From assembly GCF_033971905.1 (NCBI RefSeq), contig NZ_JALBUT010000008.1, forward strand, positions 62,001-126,000: a stretch of DNA of 64,000 bases. The letters run 5' to 3'. The position numbers were made by a program, and so were the translations under genes. The notes under the pieces were generated by a model. It had not been told where the DNA came from, ran no database searches, and was given only the letters and a program-made list of their open reading frames with translations. This document shows, one piece after another, positions 8,517 through 17,474 of this stretch. The DNA is from Intestinicryptomonas porci. GTDB lineage: Bacteria > Verrucomicrobiota > Verrucomicrobiia > Opitutales > Intestinicryptomonadaceae. Each line of letters opens with the position of its first letter. Within the stretch, counting starts at the first letter, position 1.

Positions 8517-10373
8517 CTATTGTTGCGGCTCGTATTCAGGGACGTGTTTTTTGATGAATTCTTTTAGCTCGCGGTTGTTTTTTTCGAGAATTGCGCGTTT
8601 TGTTTCCTCGACGATTTCCAGAGATTTTTCAAAGGCAACAGGCGTTGAAACGAAGGCAAGAATGCGCGGATTTTTTGTTTTTTTCAGATGTTCCGCCTTG
8701 TTTTGAACTTCCTCTTGGAGCTTTTCTCCGCAGCGAAGCCCTATGGTTTTTATCTTTATGTCAACATCCGGCTCAAAGCCGCTTAGCTTTATCATTCGTT
8801 TTGCAAGGTCGATGATTTTAATTTGTTCTCCCATGTCCAAAACGAAAATTTCTCCGCCGAGAGCCTGAGAGCCGCATTGGAGCACAAGCCCGACGGCTTC
8901 GGGGATTGAGATGAAGTAGCGCATGGCGTCGGGGTGCGTTAAGGTTATCGGGCCTCCCGCTTCTATTTGACGCTTGAAAATCGGAATCACGCTGCCAGAA
9001 GAGCCGAGCACGTTGCCAAATCTCACCGCCATGAAGCGCGTTTTGTTTTTCGGATTTGTCTGGAAAGATTGAATTAAAATTTCAGCGAGGCGTTTGCTTG
9101 CGCCCATTACGCTTGTCGGGTTTACCGCCTTGTCGGTGGAAATCAGAACGAATTTTTCAACGCCGTTTTCAGATGACGCAACCGCAGTGTGCCAAGTGCC
9201 GAGAAGATTGTTTTTGAGGGCTTCTCCCGCTTGGTACTCCATAATCGGGACATGTTTGTGCGCGGCGGCGTGGAAAACGATTTGCGGCTTGTATTCGGAA
9301 ATTATTTGGCGGATTCTCTCCGCATCTGCCACATTGCAGATTACGGGCTTTGCATCGACGCCGAAATTGCCTGCGCAAATATTTTCGCGGACGTTAAAAA
9401 GCTGTACTTCGCATTGGTCGAGCAGTATAAGCATTGAGGGCTTGCGCATGGCAATCTGCCTGCAAAGCTCGTTGCCGATTGAGCCCCCCGCGCCCGTTAC
9501 CAATATTCGCTTTCCTCGTATCAGTTTTTCAAGCTCCTCCGTATCGAGGGGAATTTGTTTTCTTCCAAGCACGTCTTCTATTGAAACTTTGCGCAAGTTT
9601 GAGACTTTTGCGTATCCCGCCGCGAGATCTTGGTATGAAGGCACTATGTTTGTTTCTATGCCGAGTTTGGAAAATTCCGACGTGATTTCATCTATGCGCG
9701 ATTGCGGAAGCCTTGATATTGCGATTATAGCCTGGTCTATGCTAAGCTTTTGGACAACCTTCTTTAAGTCGGTTTTTAGCGGCAATATCTTTATTCCTGA
9801 AATCGTGCAGCCTGCCTTTTGGGGGTCGTCGTCCAAAAACACAACGGGAATTATTCCCATTGATTTGTGTGAAAACAAGTTTTCCGCAAGGCTTGCGCCT
9901 ACATCTCCCGCGCCGATGATTGCAACCCTCTTTTTTATGTTGCCGTGAAATATTTTAGATTGTGAACGCTCTCTTTTTCCATGGAAAAACATTCTTATGG
10001 CGGCAAAAAAAATTATGGATAAAAAATAATCGATTAGAATTACGCCCCTTGGAATTACCCACCCGAATTTAATCAGGATTTGGCTTGATGCGAGCAGGAA
10101 TGCCGCGCTTGCCGTAAACGCCCAAAATTGGTTTGCGAGGTCGGTCTTGTGGAAAAATTTGAACAGAATGTTGAATTGCCCGAAAATCGCCAAAAAAAAC
10201 AGCTTTGCGGCAATTATTAAAACGAAAGTCTTTGGCGAAAGGAACTTGCAAATTTCAACAAAATTAAAATCGAACCTCAAAATAAAAGCTCCCGCAAGAG
10301 ATAAAAAAGCAAGCAGGGCATATACTCCTGCGAGCGCGTAAGGTTTTGCGGAAAATTCCTTTTTTAAATCCAT
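8517..10373 (-). CDS. Membrane-bound nucleotide-sugar 4,6-dehydratase (PglF/WbpM/CapD type)
   Basis: The 618-residue protein has four N-terminal membrane segments (about 12-130). A first Rossmann-like region follows with GAGDVG (154-159), then the catalytic SDR domain with TGAGGSIG (293-300). STDKA at 412-416 and MGASK at 423-427 mark the active-site region typical of UDP-GlcNAc 4,6-dehydratases with an altered catalytic triad. Family members convert UDP-GlcNAc to the UDP-4-keto-6-deoxy sugar. It is the last gene of the - strand group gmd-fcl-glycosyltransferase-this gene, 68 nt after the glycosyltransferase stop. It faces its likely pathway partners, the aminotransferase and sugar transferase, in convergent orientation. 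Confidence 0.92.
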   Translation of the reverse strand: MDLKKEFSAKPYALAGVYALLAFLSLAGAFILRFDFNFVEICKFLSPKTFVLIIAAKLFFLAIFGQFNILFKFFHKTDLANQFWAFTASAAFLLASSQILIKFGWVIPRGVILIDYFLSIIFFAAIRMFFHGKRERSQSKIFHGNIKKRVAIIGAGDVGASLAENLFSHKSMGIIPVVFLDDDPQKAGCTISGIKILPLKTDLKKVVQKLSIDQAIIAISRLPQSRIDEITSEFSKLGIETNIVPSYQDLAAGYAKVSNLRKVSIEDVLGRKQIPLDTEELEKLIRGKRILVTGAGGSIGNELCRQIAMRKPSMLILLDQCEVQLFNVRENICAGNFGVDAKPVICNVADAERIRQIISEYKPQIVFHAAAHKHVPIMEYQAGEALKNNLLGTWHTAVASSENGVEKFVLISTDKAVNPTSVMGASKRLAEILIQSFQTNPKNKTRFMAVRFGNVLGSSGSVIPIFKRQIEAGGPITLTHPDAMRYFISIPEAVGLVLQCGSQALGGEIFVLDMGEQIKIIDLAKRMIKLSGFEPDVDIKIKTIGLRCGEKLQEEVQNKAEHLKKTKNPRILAFVSTPVAFEKSLEIVEETKRAILEKNNRELKEFIKKHVPEYEPQQ

Positions 10374-10441
10374 TTTAAATGCCTGAAAAATTTACAATTT
10401 CTTTAAGTACAACCAAACGCGCGCGAAAGTTCAAGACAAAA

Positions 10442-11578
10442 CTATTTCCCGCAAAATTCGGCGAGTTTAACCGCAAGCTTTTGCGCGACATTCGGGCTGA
10501 AATACCGGATTGTTTGCTTCGTGGCTTCGGCGCAGGATTTTTGGGTTTTAAAAAGGCTTGCCTTTTGCGCGGCGTCCATAATTTGTTCGGGATTTTCCGC
10601 GCAAATTCCCGCGCCTGATTTTTGGCAGACAAAATGGGCGTTTGTGCCGCTTGGCCCAAGGTAAATTACGGGAAGCCCGAACGATGTATATCCTGAAAAT
10701 TTGCTCGGGCTTACGACGCCTTTTAATTCATCGTTTAAAAGAACCACTCCGTAGTCGAAACCGTTTTGCCTGTAAAACTCTCCAAGCGCATTGTAGTCTT
10801 TCACAAATCCGAATGTTTTAAACTCGGCATTGCATTCGCGGCACATATTTTTAAAAGTTTCCTTTGCATATTTGCTTTCGCCGCAATAGCAAAATTCTAC
10901 GCTTTTTAACTTCACAAGCTCTTTTAAAAATATTTTCAGGTTTTCCGTCGAATGCGCCCTTCCGAGATTTCCGTTATACAAAAGCCTTACGGGGTCGTTT
11001 GCTTCCCCTTTTTTTGCAAGGTCGAGCCATTTGGGATTTTGGAGGGAGAAAGTCGGGCATACAAATGTTTCGACATTTGGCGCGCGCTCTTTTACAAGCT
11101 CTTGCATGGCTTCGTCAAGGCATACAACCAAATCAAATTTCTTCAAAAAGAATTTGTCGATTTTATCAAGGACACGCCATATAAAATTTATAAAAGAGCC
11201 TCTTTTTGTGGTTCTGACACCGAAAACAGGATGGTAATCCATCAGCCAAAATATTTTTTTGCGCCTTAGAAGCATTGCCCAAAAGGCATATGTAATTTGT
11301 ATTAGAGGCGGCGTTGAGCGCACGAAAACAACGTCGGCTTTCGAGCGCAAAATTTCAAACGGCGCGCAAATGTGCATATAGAAAAAATTAAACAGCCTGT
11401 CAGGTGCAAGGCTGTTTTTTCTTTTGTTTACAAAAAGACCATTCGCAATTTTTATTTGAATATCAAATTCTTTTTGCAAATATTTTTGCGTGTGAAACCA
11501 AAGGTTGTCTGTATTTTTTTCTTCGTTTAAGCCTGCCTTGTCGGCAAATTCGTAAACGTACAAAAATCTTTTTGTCAT
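10442..11578 (-). CDS. GT4-like glycosyltransferase (WbuB type)
   Basis: The 378-residue protein has the two-lobe layout of a GT-B glycosyltransferase. The C-terminal half carries VRLLYNGNLGRAHS, a glycine-rich donor-lobe motif, and SPSKFSGYTSFGLPVIYLG, which matches the P-S-K-...-Y-...-G-P block of GT4 enzymes. A hydrophobic stretch (FWAMLLRRKKIFWLMDYHPVF) in the first lobe probably touches the membrane. Its start overlaps the fcl stop by 4 bp, so the two are translationally coupled. That makes GDP-fucose a plausible donor, but specificity cannot be read from sequence. Confidence 0.82.
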   Translation of the reverse strand: MTKRFLYVYEFADKAGLNEEKNTDNLWFHTQKYLQKEFDIQIKIANGLFVNKRKNSLAPDRLFNFFYMHICAPFEILRSKADVVFVRSTPPLIQITYAFWAMLLRRKKIFWLMDYHPVFGVRTTKRGSFINFIWRVLDKIDKFFLKKFDLVVCLDEAMQELVKERAPNVETFVCPTFSLQNPKWLDLAKKGEANDPVRLLYNGNLGRAHSTENLKIFLKELVKLKSVEFCYCGESKYAKETFKNMCRECNAEFKTFGFVKDYNALGEFYRQNGFDYGVVLLNDELKGVVSPSKFSGYTSFGLPVIYLGPSGTNAHFVCQKSGAGICAENPEQIMDAAQKASLFKTQKSCAEATKQTIRYFSPNVAQKLAVKLAEFCGK

Positions 11579-12522
11579 ATCCTTATTTTGCCGCTTTCAA
11601 GCTCGCTTAAAAACGACTCGTAAGCGGATTTAACACCGTCTTTTATGGAATATTTTGGAATCCACCCGAGAGAGCGTAGCAACGTTGTGTCGCACAGCTT
11701 GCGCGGCGTGCCGTCGGGCTTTGTCTCGTCGCGGATTATTTTGCCTTTAAATCCGACTGTTTCCGCCACGATTTCGGCAAGCTCCCTTATGGAAACTTCT
11801 TCTCCGCTTCCGAGATTTACCAAATCGGGGGGATTATCTAAATTTAACAGGTGGACGCATGCGCTTGCAAGGTCGTCAACATGTAGAAATTCCCTAAGCG
11901 GAGTGCCTGTTCCCCAAAGTTCGACGCTTTCGGCATTTGAAACCTTTGCCTCATGAAATCTGCGTATTAAAGCGGGCAACACATGGGAATTCTTTTCGTG
12001 GTAATTGTCCCCCGGACCGTAGAGGTTTGTCGGCATCGCGCTGTGATAGCATAGCCCGTATTGCTTGCGGTAATATTCGCAAAGTTTAAGCCCCGCAATT
12101 TTCGCAATGGCGTAAGCTTCGTTTGTCTTTTCCAGTTCGCTTGTAAGAAGCGCGCTTTCGGGAATCGGCTGAGGCGCCATTCTCGGGTATATGCAGGTGC
12201 TTCCCAAAAACAAAAGCCTTTTTACGCCCGCCTTGCGCGCGGCTCTTATCGAATTTAGCGCGATTGCCAGATTGATTTCAATAAATTCTGCGGGGTAAGT
12301 GCTGTTTGCCAAAATTCCGCCGACTTTTGCCGCCGCAATTACGGCCGCGTCGGGTTTTTCCGCATTGAAAAAATCTTCGGTTGAAGTTTGGCTTGTCAAG
12401 TCCAAGTCTTTGTGCGCCCGCAAGACAAGATTTTCATAGCCTGCGTTTTGCAAGGCGCGGACTATTGCCGAGCCCACCATTCCGTTATGACCTGCGACAA
12501 AAATTTTATCAGACTTTTTCAT
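11575..12522 (-). CDS. fcl: GDP-L-fucose synthase
   Basis: This enzyme carries out the 3,5-epimerisation and 4-reduction of GDP-4-keto-6-deoxymannose to GDP-L-fucose with NADPH. The 315-residue SDR protein has GHNGMVG at 11-17 for the cofactor, GSTCIYP around 107-113, and the Tyr137-Lys141 pair in NEAYAIAK. Further diagnostic stretches are PTNLYGPGDN and the late RKLCDTTLLRSLGW. It lies 3 nt after gmd, the enzyme that makes its substrate, and overlaps the next glycosyltransferase. Confidence 0.96.
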   Translation of the reverse strand: MKKSDKIFVAGHNGMVGSAIVRALQNAGYENLVLRAHKDLDLTSQTSTEDFFNAEKPDAAVIAAAKVGGILANSTYPAEFIEINLAIALNSIRAARKAGVKRLLFLGSTCIYPRMAPQPIPESALLTSELEKTNEAYAIAKIAGLKLCEYYRKQYGLCYHSAMPTNLYGPGDNYHEKNSHVLPALIRRFHEAKVSNAESVELWGTGTPLREFLHVDDLASACVHLLNLDNPPDLVNLGSGEEVSIRELAEIVAETVGFKGKIIRDETKPDGTPRKLCDTTLLRSLGWIPKYSIKDGVKSAYESFLSELESGKIRI

Positions 12523-12525
12523 TTG

Positions 12526-13572
12526 TTATTTTGCCTCTTTCTTAGCGAGTTCAAAGTCTGCGTCCGTCATTATTTCCACGAGCTTCTTAAATGTGGTTTT
12601 GGGTTCCCATCCGAGTTCGCGCTTGGCTTTTTCGGGATTTCCCAACAAAAAGTCAACTTCCGTCGGGCGGTAGTATCTTGGAGAAACTTCGACGACGGTT
12701 TTTCCCGTTTTTTTGTCTATTCCCTTTTCGTTTTCGGCTTTCCCGCTCCATTCGATTTCCATTCCGAGCCTGCCGAAAGCAAGTTCCACAAATTCTCTTA
12801 CCGTATGCGTTTCGTTTGTCGCCAAGACATATTCAGACGGCTTTTCAGCCTGCAATATGCGCCACATGCCTTCGACATATTCGGGGGCGTATCCCCAGTC
12901 GCGCTTAGAATCCATATTCCCCAAAACGAGCTTGTCTTGCAAGCCCAGCTTGATTTTGCCCGCGGCGCGGGTTATCTTGCGCGTTACGAAAGTTTCGCCG
13001 CGACGTTCGGATTCATGGTTAAAGAGAATGCCGTTGCTTGCGAAAATATTGTAGGCTTCGCGGTAATTGATTACAATCCAGTAGGCGTACTGTTTCGCTA
13101 CGGCATAGGGGCTGCGCGGATAAAACGGGGTGTTTTCCGTTTGCGGAATTTCCTGAACTTTTCCGAAAAGCTCAGATGTCGATGCTTGGTAAAATCTTGT
13201 CTTTTTCACAAGACCGACGTCTTTTATGGCGTCCAAAAATCTGAGGGTTGCAATGGCGTCCACATCTGCGGTGTATTCGGGAACTTCAAAGCTGACCTTG
13301 ACGTGCGATTGCGCGCCGAGATTATAGATTTCGTCAGGCTCCGTCTTTTCGAGTATTCGGTTTAAGTTTGAAGAGTCTGTCAAATCTCCGTAATGCAGGA
13401 AGAGGCTGTCTTTTAGCGCGGGATTATTGTACAAATGGTCAATTCTTTGCGTGTTAAAAGAGCTTGAACGCCGAATTATTCCGTGGACGACATAGCCTTT
13501 TGAAATTAAAAGTTCGGTTAAATATGAACCGTCTTGACCCGTGATTCCTGTAATGAGAGCTTTCTTCTTCAT
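12526..13572 (-). CDS. gmd: GDP-mannose 4,6-dehydratase
   Basis: This enzyme makes GDP-4-keto-6-deoxy-D-mannose from GDP-mannose with NADP, the committed step to GDP-fucose. The 348-residue SDR protein begins with the GITGQDGSYL cofactor loop and has the family-specific RRSSSFNTQRIDHLY stretch. The catalytic residues are visible as STSELFG (Ser/Thr131-132, Glu134) and SPYAVAK (Tyr156, Lys160). It is the first gene of a - strand operon continuing with fcl, a glycosyltransferase and the membrane dehydratase. Confidence 0.97.
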   Translation of the reverse strand: MKKKALITGITGQDGSYLTELLISKGYVVHGIIRRSSSFNTQRIDHLYNNPALKDSLFLHYGDLTDSSNLNRILEKTEPDEIYNLGAQSHVKVSFEVPEYTADVDAIATLRFLDAIKDVGLVKKTRFYQASTSELFGKVQEIPQTENTPFYPRSPYAVAKQYAYWIVINYREAYNIFASNGILFNHESERRGETFVTRKITRAAGKIKLGLQDKLVLGNMDSKRDWGYAPEYVEGMWRILQAEKPSEYVLATNETHTVREFVELAFGRLGMEIEWSGKAENEKGIDKKTGKTVVEVSPRYYRPTEVDFLLGNPEKAKRELGWEPKTTFKKLVEIMTDADFELAKKEAK

Positions 13573-13590
13573 AATAACAATAAAACAATA

Positions 13591-13620
13591 TTAGTATGTT
13601 TCAAAAAAAATTTTTATCAA
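13591..13620 (-). promoter_or_regulatory. Candidate promoter of the gmd operon
   Basis: On the - strand TTGATA (13620-13615) is followed 18 bp later by TACTAA (13596-13591), about 19 nt before the gmd start. The stretch 13573-13727 is very A+T rich and otherwise holds nothing I recognise. Confidence 0.4.
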
Positions 13621-13727
13621 CAAAAAACAGCAAGTTAGAATTGCTTTCTATGTTTTGGATAATTAGAAATTAAAGTTTTGAACTGCCCGCAAGTTTACAT
13701 GAAAGCAATGATAGAGGGCAAAGAAAT

Positions 13728-13752
13728 AAAAAAAGCATCCTATTACGGATGC
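13728..13752 (-). terminator. Terminator of tRNA-Leu
   Basis: On the - strand GCATCC and GGATGC form a 6-bp stem around a 6-nt loop, followed by seven T. It lies about 60 nt after the tRNA-Leu 3' end. Confidence 0.8.
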
Positions 13753-13812
13753 GTTGGCTGTATAATTTAAAATTTGAAAAATTTGATTATTTCTGTTATA
13801 GCACGTTTTTAA

Positions 13813-13896
13813 TACCTGGAGTGGGGGTCGAACCCACATGAGCCAAAACTCGACGGATTTTGAGTCCGTTGCGTCTGCCAATTCCGCCATCCAGGC
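13813..13896 (-). tRNA. tRNA-Leu (anticodon CAA)
   Basis: This 84-nt class II tRNA has acceptor GCCTGGA pairing with TCCAGGT (a G-T closing pair), followed by discriminator A. The anticodon loop is CTCAAAA, which reads CAA (codon UUG). It has a long variable arm (about CGAGTTTTGGCTC) and a T-arm with GGTTCGAC. The 3' CCA is not encoded, unlike the tRNA-Arg at 26049. Confidence 0.95.
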
Positions 13897-13912
13897 AAAA
13901 TTTAAAGTACAA

Positions 13913-13941
13913 ATAAGATTATTTTTTCGGAGATATGTCAA
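13913..13941 (-). promoter_or_regulatory. Promoter of tRNA-Leu
   Basis: On the - strand TTGACA (13941-13936), 17 bp, then TCTTAT (13918-13913), ending 16 nt before the tRNA 5' end. Perfect -35 and good spacing. Confidence 0.7.
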
Positions 13942-14003
13942 GGCTTTTTAAATATTTTTTTTAAATTTCTTTTCTTTTGTGTGTCTTTTGCTTTCTTTAA
14001 AAG

Positions 14004-14031
14004 TTGACAACATACCCAATAGCCCTAACAT
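14004..14031 (+). promoter_or_regulatory. Promoter of tig(-clpP-clpX)
   Basis: TTGACA (14004-14009), a 16-bp spacer, then TAACAT (14026-14031), 35 nt before the tig start. Confidence 0.6.
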
Positions 14032-14066
14032 TTCCCTCTTATTTATTACAGTAGAGAACTTTTATT

Positions 14067-15386
14067 ATGAAAACAAATATCGAAAAAATTAACGATACAA
14101 GGCGTAAAATTGTGGTTTCTTTCGACTCGTCGGAAGTTGCAAAAGAAAAAGAAGGCGTGGTTGCGGAATTTGTTCAATATGCTAAAATCCCCGGTTTTAG
14201 GGCTGGCAAGGCTCCAAAAGACATGGTTTTAAAGCGTTTTTCAGGCGACATTAAGGCGCAGCTCGAACGCGTTGTAACAAACAAGGCTGTGGAAGCGTTG
14301 AACGGCATTAAAGAATTTGACTTGTTTGCTGTTGTCGATTTGCAAAACAACGACATCGAATCTTCGGAAGGCGCGGCGTTGACTTTCACTGCCGACATCT
14401 ATCCGGAAGTAAAACTTCCCGAAGACTACAAGACCGAAGTCGAACTTTCACCCGTTGAAGCCACCGAAGACGAAATCCAAAAGACGGTTGATTTCTATCG
14501 CAACCAGCGCGCTCAGTATAACAAAATCGAAGACCGCGCGGCTCAAAAGGGCGATTTCGTGCAAGTTTCCTACGAAGGAAAAATCGACGGCAAAAGCATT
14601 GACGAGCTTGTTGAAAAGCCCGCCATGTACGGAAAGCAAAAGGGCACTTGGGAAGAAGCGGGCAATACCGACGTTCCCGGCGTTCGCTCCATAATCGAAG
14701 GCGTTGTCGGAATGAAAGTCGGCGAAAAGAAGAATGTCGAAGAAATTTTCGCGGCGGACTTCCCTGAAGCCGCTTTGGCGGGCAAAACTGCGGTTTACGA
14801 ACTCGAACTTAACGAAATCCGCGAAAAGAAGCTTCCCGAAATTGACGAAGCGTTTTTGAAGGATATGGGCGACAAGACGGAAGCTGATTTCCGCGCGCGC
14901 CTTGCAAAGGACATCACTGCCGAAAAGACTCAGCACAACGAAGTTTTAAAACGCCAGTACGCGGTTGACAAGCTTATGGAAGGCGTCGATTTCCCGCTCC
15001 CCGAATCCGCTCTTGAAGAAGAACGCCAGTCGGTTTTGCAGGAAATGATGATGCGCTTCATGTCCTCCGGAGCGACGAAGGAAGACTTGGAAAAGAACAA
15101 GGAAAGCCTTTTTGAAAACGCCACAAAAGAAGCGGAACCCCGCGCCAAAATGCGCATTTTCCTAAACAGGGTTGCGGTTGCAAACAGCTTGAAGGTTGAT
15201 AACGAAGACATGCAGCGCATGCTCTGGCAGGAATCCGTGCGCACCCGCACGCGTCCCGAAGAGCTTATAAAGCAGCTCAAAAAGGATCAGGCGCGCATAA
15301 ACAGAATGCGCTCCGACGCTCTCTTGCAGAAGGCAATCAATTTCATCGCTGAAAAAGCGGAAGTTAAAATCGTTGAAAAGAAATAG
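14067..15386 (+). CDS. tig: Trigger factor, ribosome-associated chaperone and peptidyl-prolyl isomerase
   Basis: Trigger factor binds ribosomal protein L23 at the exit tunnel and shields nascent chains. The 439-residue protein has the ribosome-binding signature in GFRAGKAPKDMV (about 46-57). It then has the FKBP-type PPIase domain (about 155-245, GDFVQVSYEGKIDG) and a helical C-terminal chaperone domain rich in Glu/Lys. The order tig-clpP-clpX is a widespread conserved cluster and confirms the call. clpP begins 44 nt downstream. Confidence 0.96.
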   Translation: MKTNIEKINDTRRKIVVSFDSSEVAKEKEGVVAEFVQYAKIPGFRAGKAPKDMVLKRFSGDIKAQLERVVTNKAVEALNGIKEFDLFAVVDLQNNDIESSEGAALTFTADIYPEVKLPEDYKTEVELSPVEATEDEIQKTVDFYRNQRAQYNKIEDRAAQKGDFVQVSYEGKIDGKSIDELVEKPAMYGKQKGTWEEAGNTDVPGVRSIIEGVVGMKVGEKKNVEEIFAADFPEAALAGKTAVYELELNEIREKKLPEIDEAFLKDMGDKTEADFRARLAKDITAEKTQHNEVLKRQYAVDKLMEGVDFPLPESALEEERQSVLQEMMMRFMSSGATKEDLEKNKESLFENATKEAEPRAKMRIFLNRVAVANSLKVDNEDMQRMLWQESVRTRTRPEELIKQLKKDQARINRMRSDALLQKAINFIAEKAEVKIVEKK

Positions 15387-15430
15387 CTTTTCAAAAGCGA
15401 TTTTTTGCCGAATAGAAAATCTCAAAAGAC

Positions 15431-16027
15431 ATGAGTTATTATAACATACCATACGTTTTCGAGCGCGACGGCAGAACCGAGCGCACTTGGGATATTTATT
15501 CGCGCCTGTTGAAGGATAGAATTATATTCATCGGCACTCCCATTGACGACTATGTCGCCAATGCGGTTGTGGCGCAGATGCTGTTCTTGCAAATGGAGGA
15601 CTCAAAAAAAGATGTCCATCTTTACATCAACAGCCCCGGCGGTTCCATCACTGCGGGAATGGCAATTTACGACACGATGAACTTCTTGCAGTGCGATGTC
15701 GTAACTTACTGCGTAGGGCAGGCGGCGAGCATGGCGACGGTTTTGCTTTCGGCGGGGGCGAAGGGCAAGAGGTATGCTCTGCCTAATTCGCGCGTAATGA
15801 TTCATCAGCCGAGGGGTGGTGCGGGAGGTCAGACTTCCGATATTACGATTGCGGCAAATGAAATTCTGCGCTGGCGCAAAACCTTGAACCAAATTCTTGC
15901 GCGCAACACAGGCAAGTCTGTCGAACAAATCGAAAAAGACTCCGACCGCGATTTCTTTATGTCGGCTTCCGATGCCTTGAATTACGGCATTGTTGATAAG
16001 GTTATAGAAGCCAAGCCGCGCTCATAA
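15431..16027 (+). CDS. clpP: ATP-dependent Clp protease proteolytic subunit
   Basis: ClpP is the tetradecameric serine peptidase that degrades substrates unfolded by ClpX. The 198-residue protein shows the catalytic triad with family spacing: Ser100 in GQAASMA, His125 in MIHQP, and Asp174 in SDRDFF. The oxyanion stretch is NSPGGSI near 68-73. There is almost no N-terminal propeptide. clpX starts 2 nt after the stop. Confidence 0.97.
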   Translation: MSYYNIPYVFERDGRTERTWDIYSRLLKDRIIFIGTPIDDYVANAVVAQMLFLQMEDSKKDVHLYINSPGGSITAGMAIYDTMNFLQCDVVTYCVGQAASMATVLLSAGAKGKRYALPNSRVMIHQPRGGAGGQTSDITIAANEILRWRKTLNQILARNTGKSVEQIEKDSDRDFFMSASDALNYGIVDKVIEAKPRS

Positions 16028-16029
16028 AC

Positions 16030-17256
16030 ATGGACAAGGAAAACGAGCCAAGGTGCAGTTTCTGCGGCAGGGGAAGAAGCGAAGTATCGAACTTCTTTTC
16101 AGGCAAGGACGGGTCTTTGATATGTCCCTCGTGCGTAGAGGCACTTCATAATATGCTTGAAGTGTACATGAAGCAGTCCAAGCGCGAAGAGCAGAAACAG
16201 ATGTTGAATTTCAATCTGAAAAGCCCCTCCGAAATAAAGAGGGCTTTGGACGAGTACATAATCGGGCAAGACGACGCCAAGAAAGTTTTGAGTGTTGCGG
16301 TTTACAACCACTACAAACGCTTGAAGTCTAAGATTGAAGGCGGAGAGTCGAACGAGCTCCTTGAAAAATTCAAGGACGTAGATGTTGAAAAGAGCAATAT
16401 TTTGCTGATAGGTCCTACGGGGAGCGGCAAGACTTTCCTTGCCCGCACTCTTGCCCAAATGCTCGACGTCCCGTTCGCGATAGGAGACGCAACTACGCTT
16501 ACCGAGGCGGGCTATGTCGGCGAAGACGTCGAAAATATCGTTTTGAATTTGCTGCGCGCGGCGGATTTCAATGTGGAAAAAGCGCAGTGCGGCATTATTT
16601 ACATTGACGAAATCGATAAAATCGGCAGAAAAACCCAAAATGTTTCCATTACCCGCGATGTCGGCGGAGAGGGCGTCCAGCAGGCACTTTTGAAGATTTT
16701 GGAAGGTACTGTTTGCAACATTCCGCCAAAGGGCGGCAGGAAGCACCCCGACCAAGAGTATATCCGCGTTGATACCCGCAACATTCTCTTTATTTGCGGC
16801 GGGGCGTTTGTGGGGCTGGATAAAATTGTGGAAAGACGCTCCGCAAACAAGGTCTTGGGCTTTAACGAAAGCGTTTCCGATTCCGACAGCGGGTGCGACG
16901 TTTTAAAAAACGTTCAGCCCGAAGACTTGACGCAGTTCGGCTTCATTCCCGAATTTATCGGCAGGCTTCCGATGGTAAGTGTCTTGAACCAGCTTTCGCG
17001 CGACGATTTGATAAATATATTGACGAAAACCAAAAATTCTTTGGTGCGCCAGTTTGGCAAGCTTTTCGCCTTTGACGGCGTCGAGCTTGAATTTACCGAT
17101 GAAGCGGTTGCCGCCATTGCCGACAAGGCGATTGCGCTCGGCACGGGCGCGAGGGCTTTGCGCTCGATTATGGAGGGCGTGATGCTTGACATAATGTACA
17201 GATTGCCCGATAATCCGCAAAAAAAGGTCGTCATCACAAAAGACGACATTAAATAG
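16030..17256 (+). CDS. clpX: ATP-dependent Clp protease ATP-binding subunit ClpX
   Basis: ClpX is the AAA+ unfoldase that selects substrates and feeds them to ClpP. The 408-residue protein has the N-terminal zinc-binding domain (Cys9, Cys12, Cys32, Cys35), Walker A GPTGSGKT at 128-135, and Walker B IIYIDEIDKI. The pore-loop region, sensor motifs (IPEFIGRLP) and the C-terminal GARALRSI segment are also present. It is the last gene of the tig-clpP-clpX cluster and is followed by a clear terminator. Confidence 0.97.
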   Translation: MDKENEPRCSFCGRGRSEVSNFFSGKDGSLICPSCVEALHNMLEVYMKQSKREEQKQMLNFNLKSPSEIKRALDEYIIGQDDAKKVLSVAVYNHYKRLKSKIEGGESNELLEKFKDVDVEKSNILLIGPTGSGKTFLARTLAQMLDVPFAIGDATTLTEAGYVGEDVENIVLNLLRAADFNVEKAQCGIIYIDEIDKIGRKTQNVSITRDVGGEGVQQALLKILEGTVCNIPPKGGRKHPDQEYIRVDTRNILFICGGAFVGLDKIVERRSANKVLGFNESVSDSDSGCDVLKNVQPEDLTQFGFIPEFIGRLPMVSVLNQLSRDDLINILTKTKNSLVRQFGKLFAFDGVELEFTDEAVAAIADKAIALGTGARALRSIMEGVMLDIMYRLPDNPQKKVVITKDDIK

Positions 17257-17278
17257 CCAAGCGGAAAATTTTTTCAAA

Positions 17279-17313
17279 ATGCCGAAAATTCCTATGATTT
17301 TCGGCGTTTTTTT
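17279..17313 (+). terminator. Terminator after clpX
   Basis: An 8-bp stem, GCCGAAAA/TTTTCGGC (17281-17288 and 17298-17305), is followed by a T-run. Confidence 0.85.
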
Positions 17314-17389
17314 CGTCTTTTTACATATTGGCAATTTTTACAAGTTATTGTGGCTTTTGAAATATTTGCAAAAAAATTAAAAAAAATGC

Positions 17390-17416
17390 TTGAATTTCGT
17401 CAGCTTTTGATATACC
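17390..17416 (+). promoter_or_regulatory. Promoter of first PEP-CTERM gene, with shared A-tract/CTTG signature
   Basis: AAAAAATGCTTG precedes TTGAAT (17390-17395) and, 15 bp on, TATACC (17411-17416). The A-tract plus TGCTTG recurs before the second PEP-CTERM gene and before guaB. The leader down to the ATG (17417-17474) also shares a 19-nt T-rich block with the leader of the third PEP-CTERM gene. Confidence 0.55.
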
Positions 17417-17474
17417 CGTTATAAAAATTTTTATTTTTCTATTTTAAATATATCTATATAAATTAGCTTACAAA

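Noticed and set aside
9094..9948. 284-codon open frame on +
   Set aside because: It lies wholly inside the membrane dehydratase gene on the opposite strand, which has clear family motifs.
12388..13365. 325-codon open frame on +
   Set aside because: Antisense shadow of gmd and the fcl start, both strongly supported.
13663..13941. Open frame of 92 codons on the - strand
   Set aside because: It reads through tRNA-Leu and its flanks and has no protein-like features.
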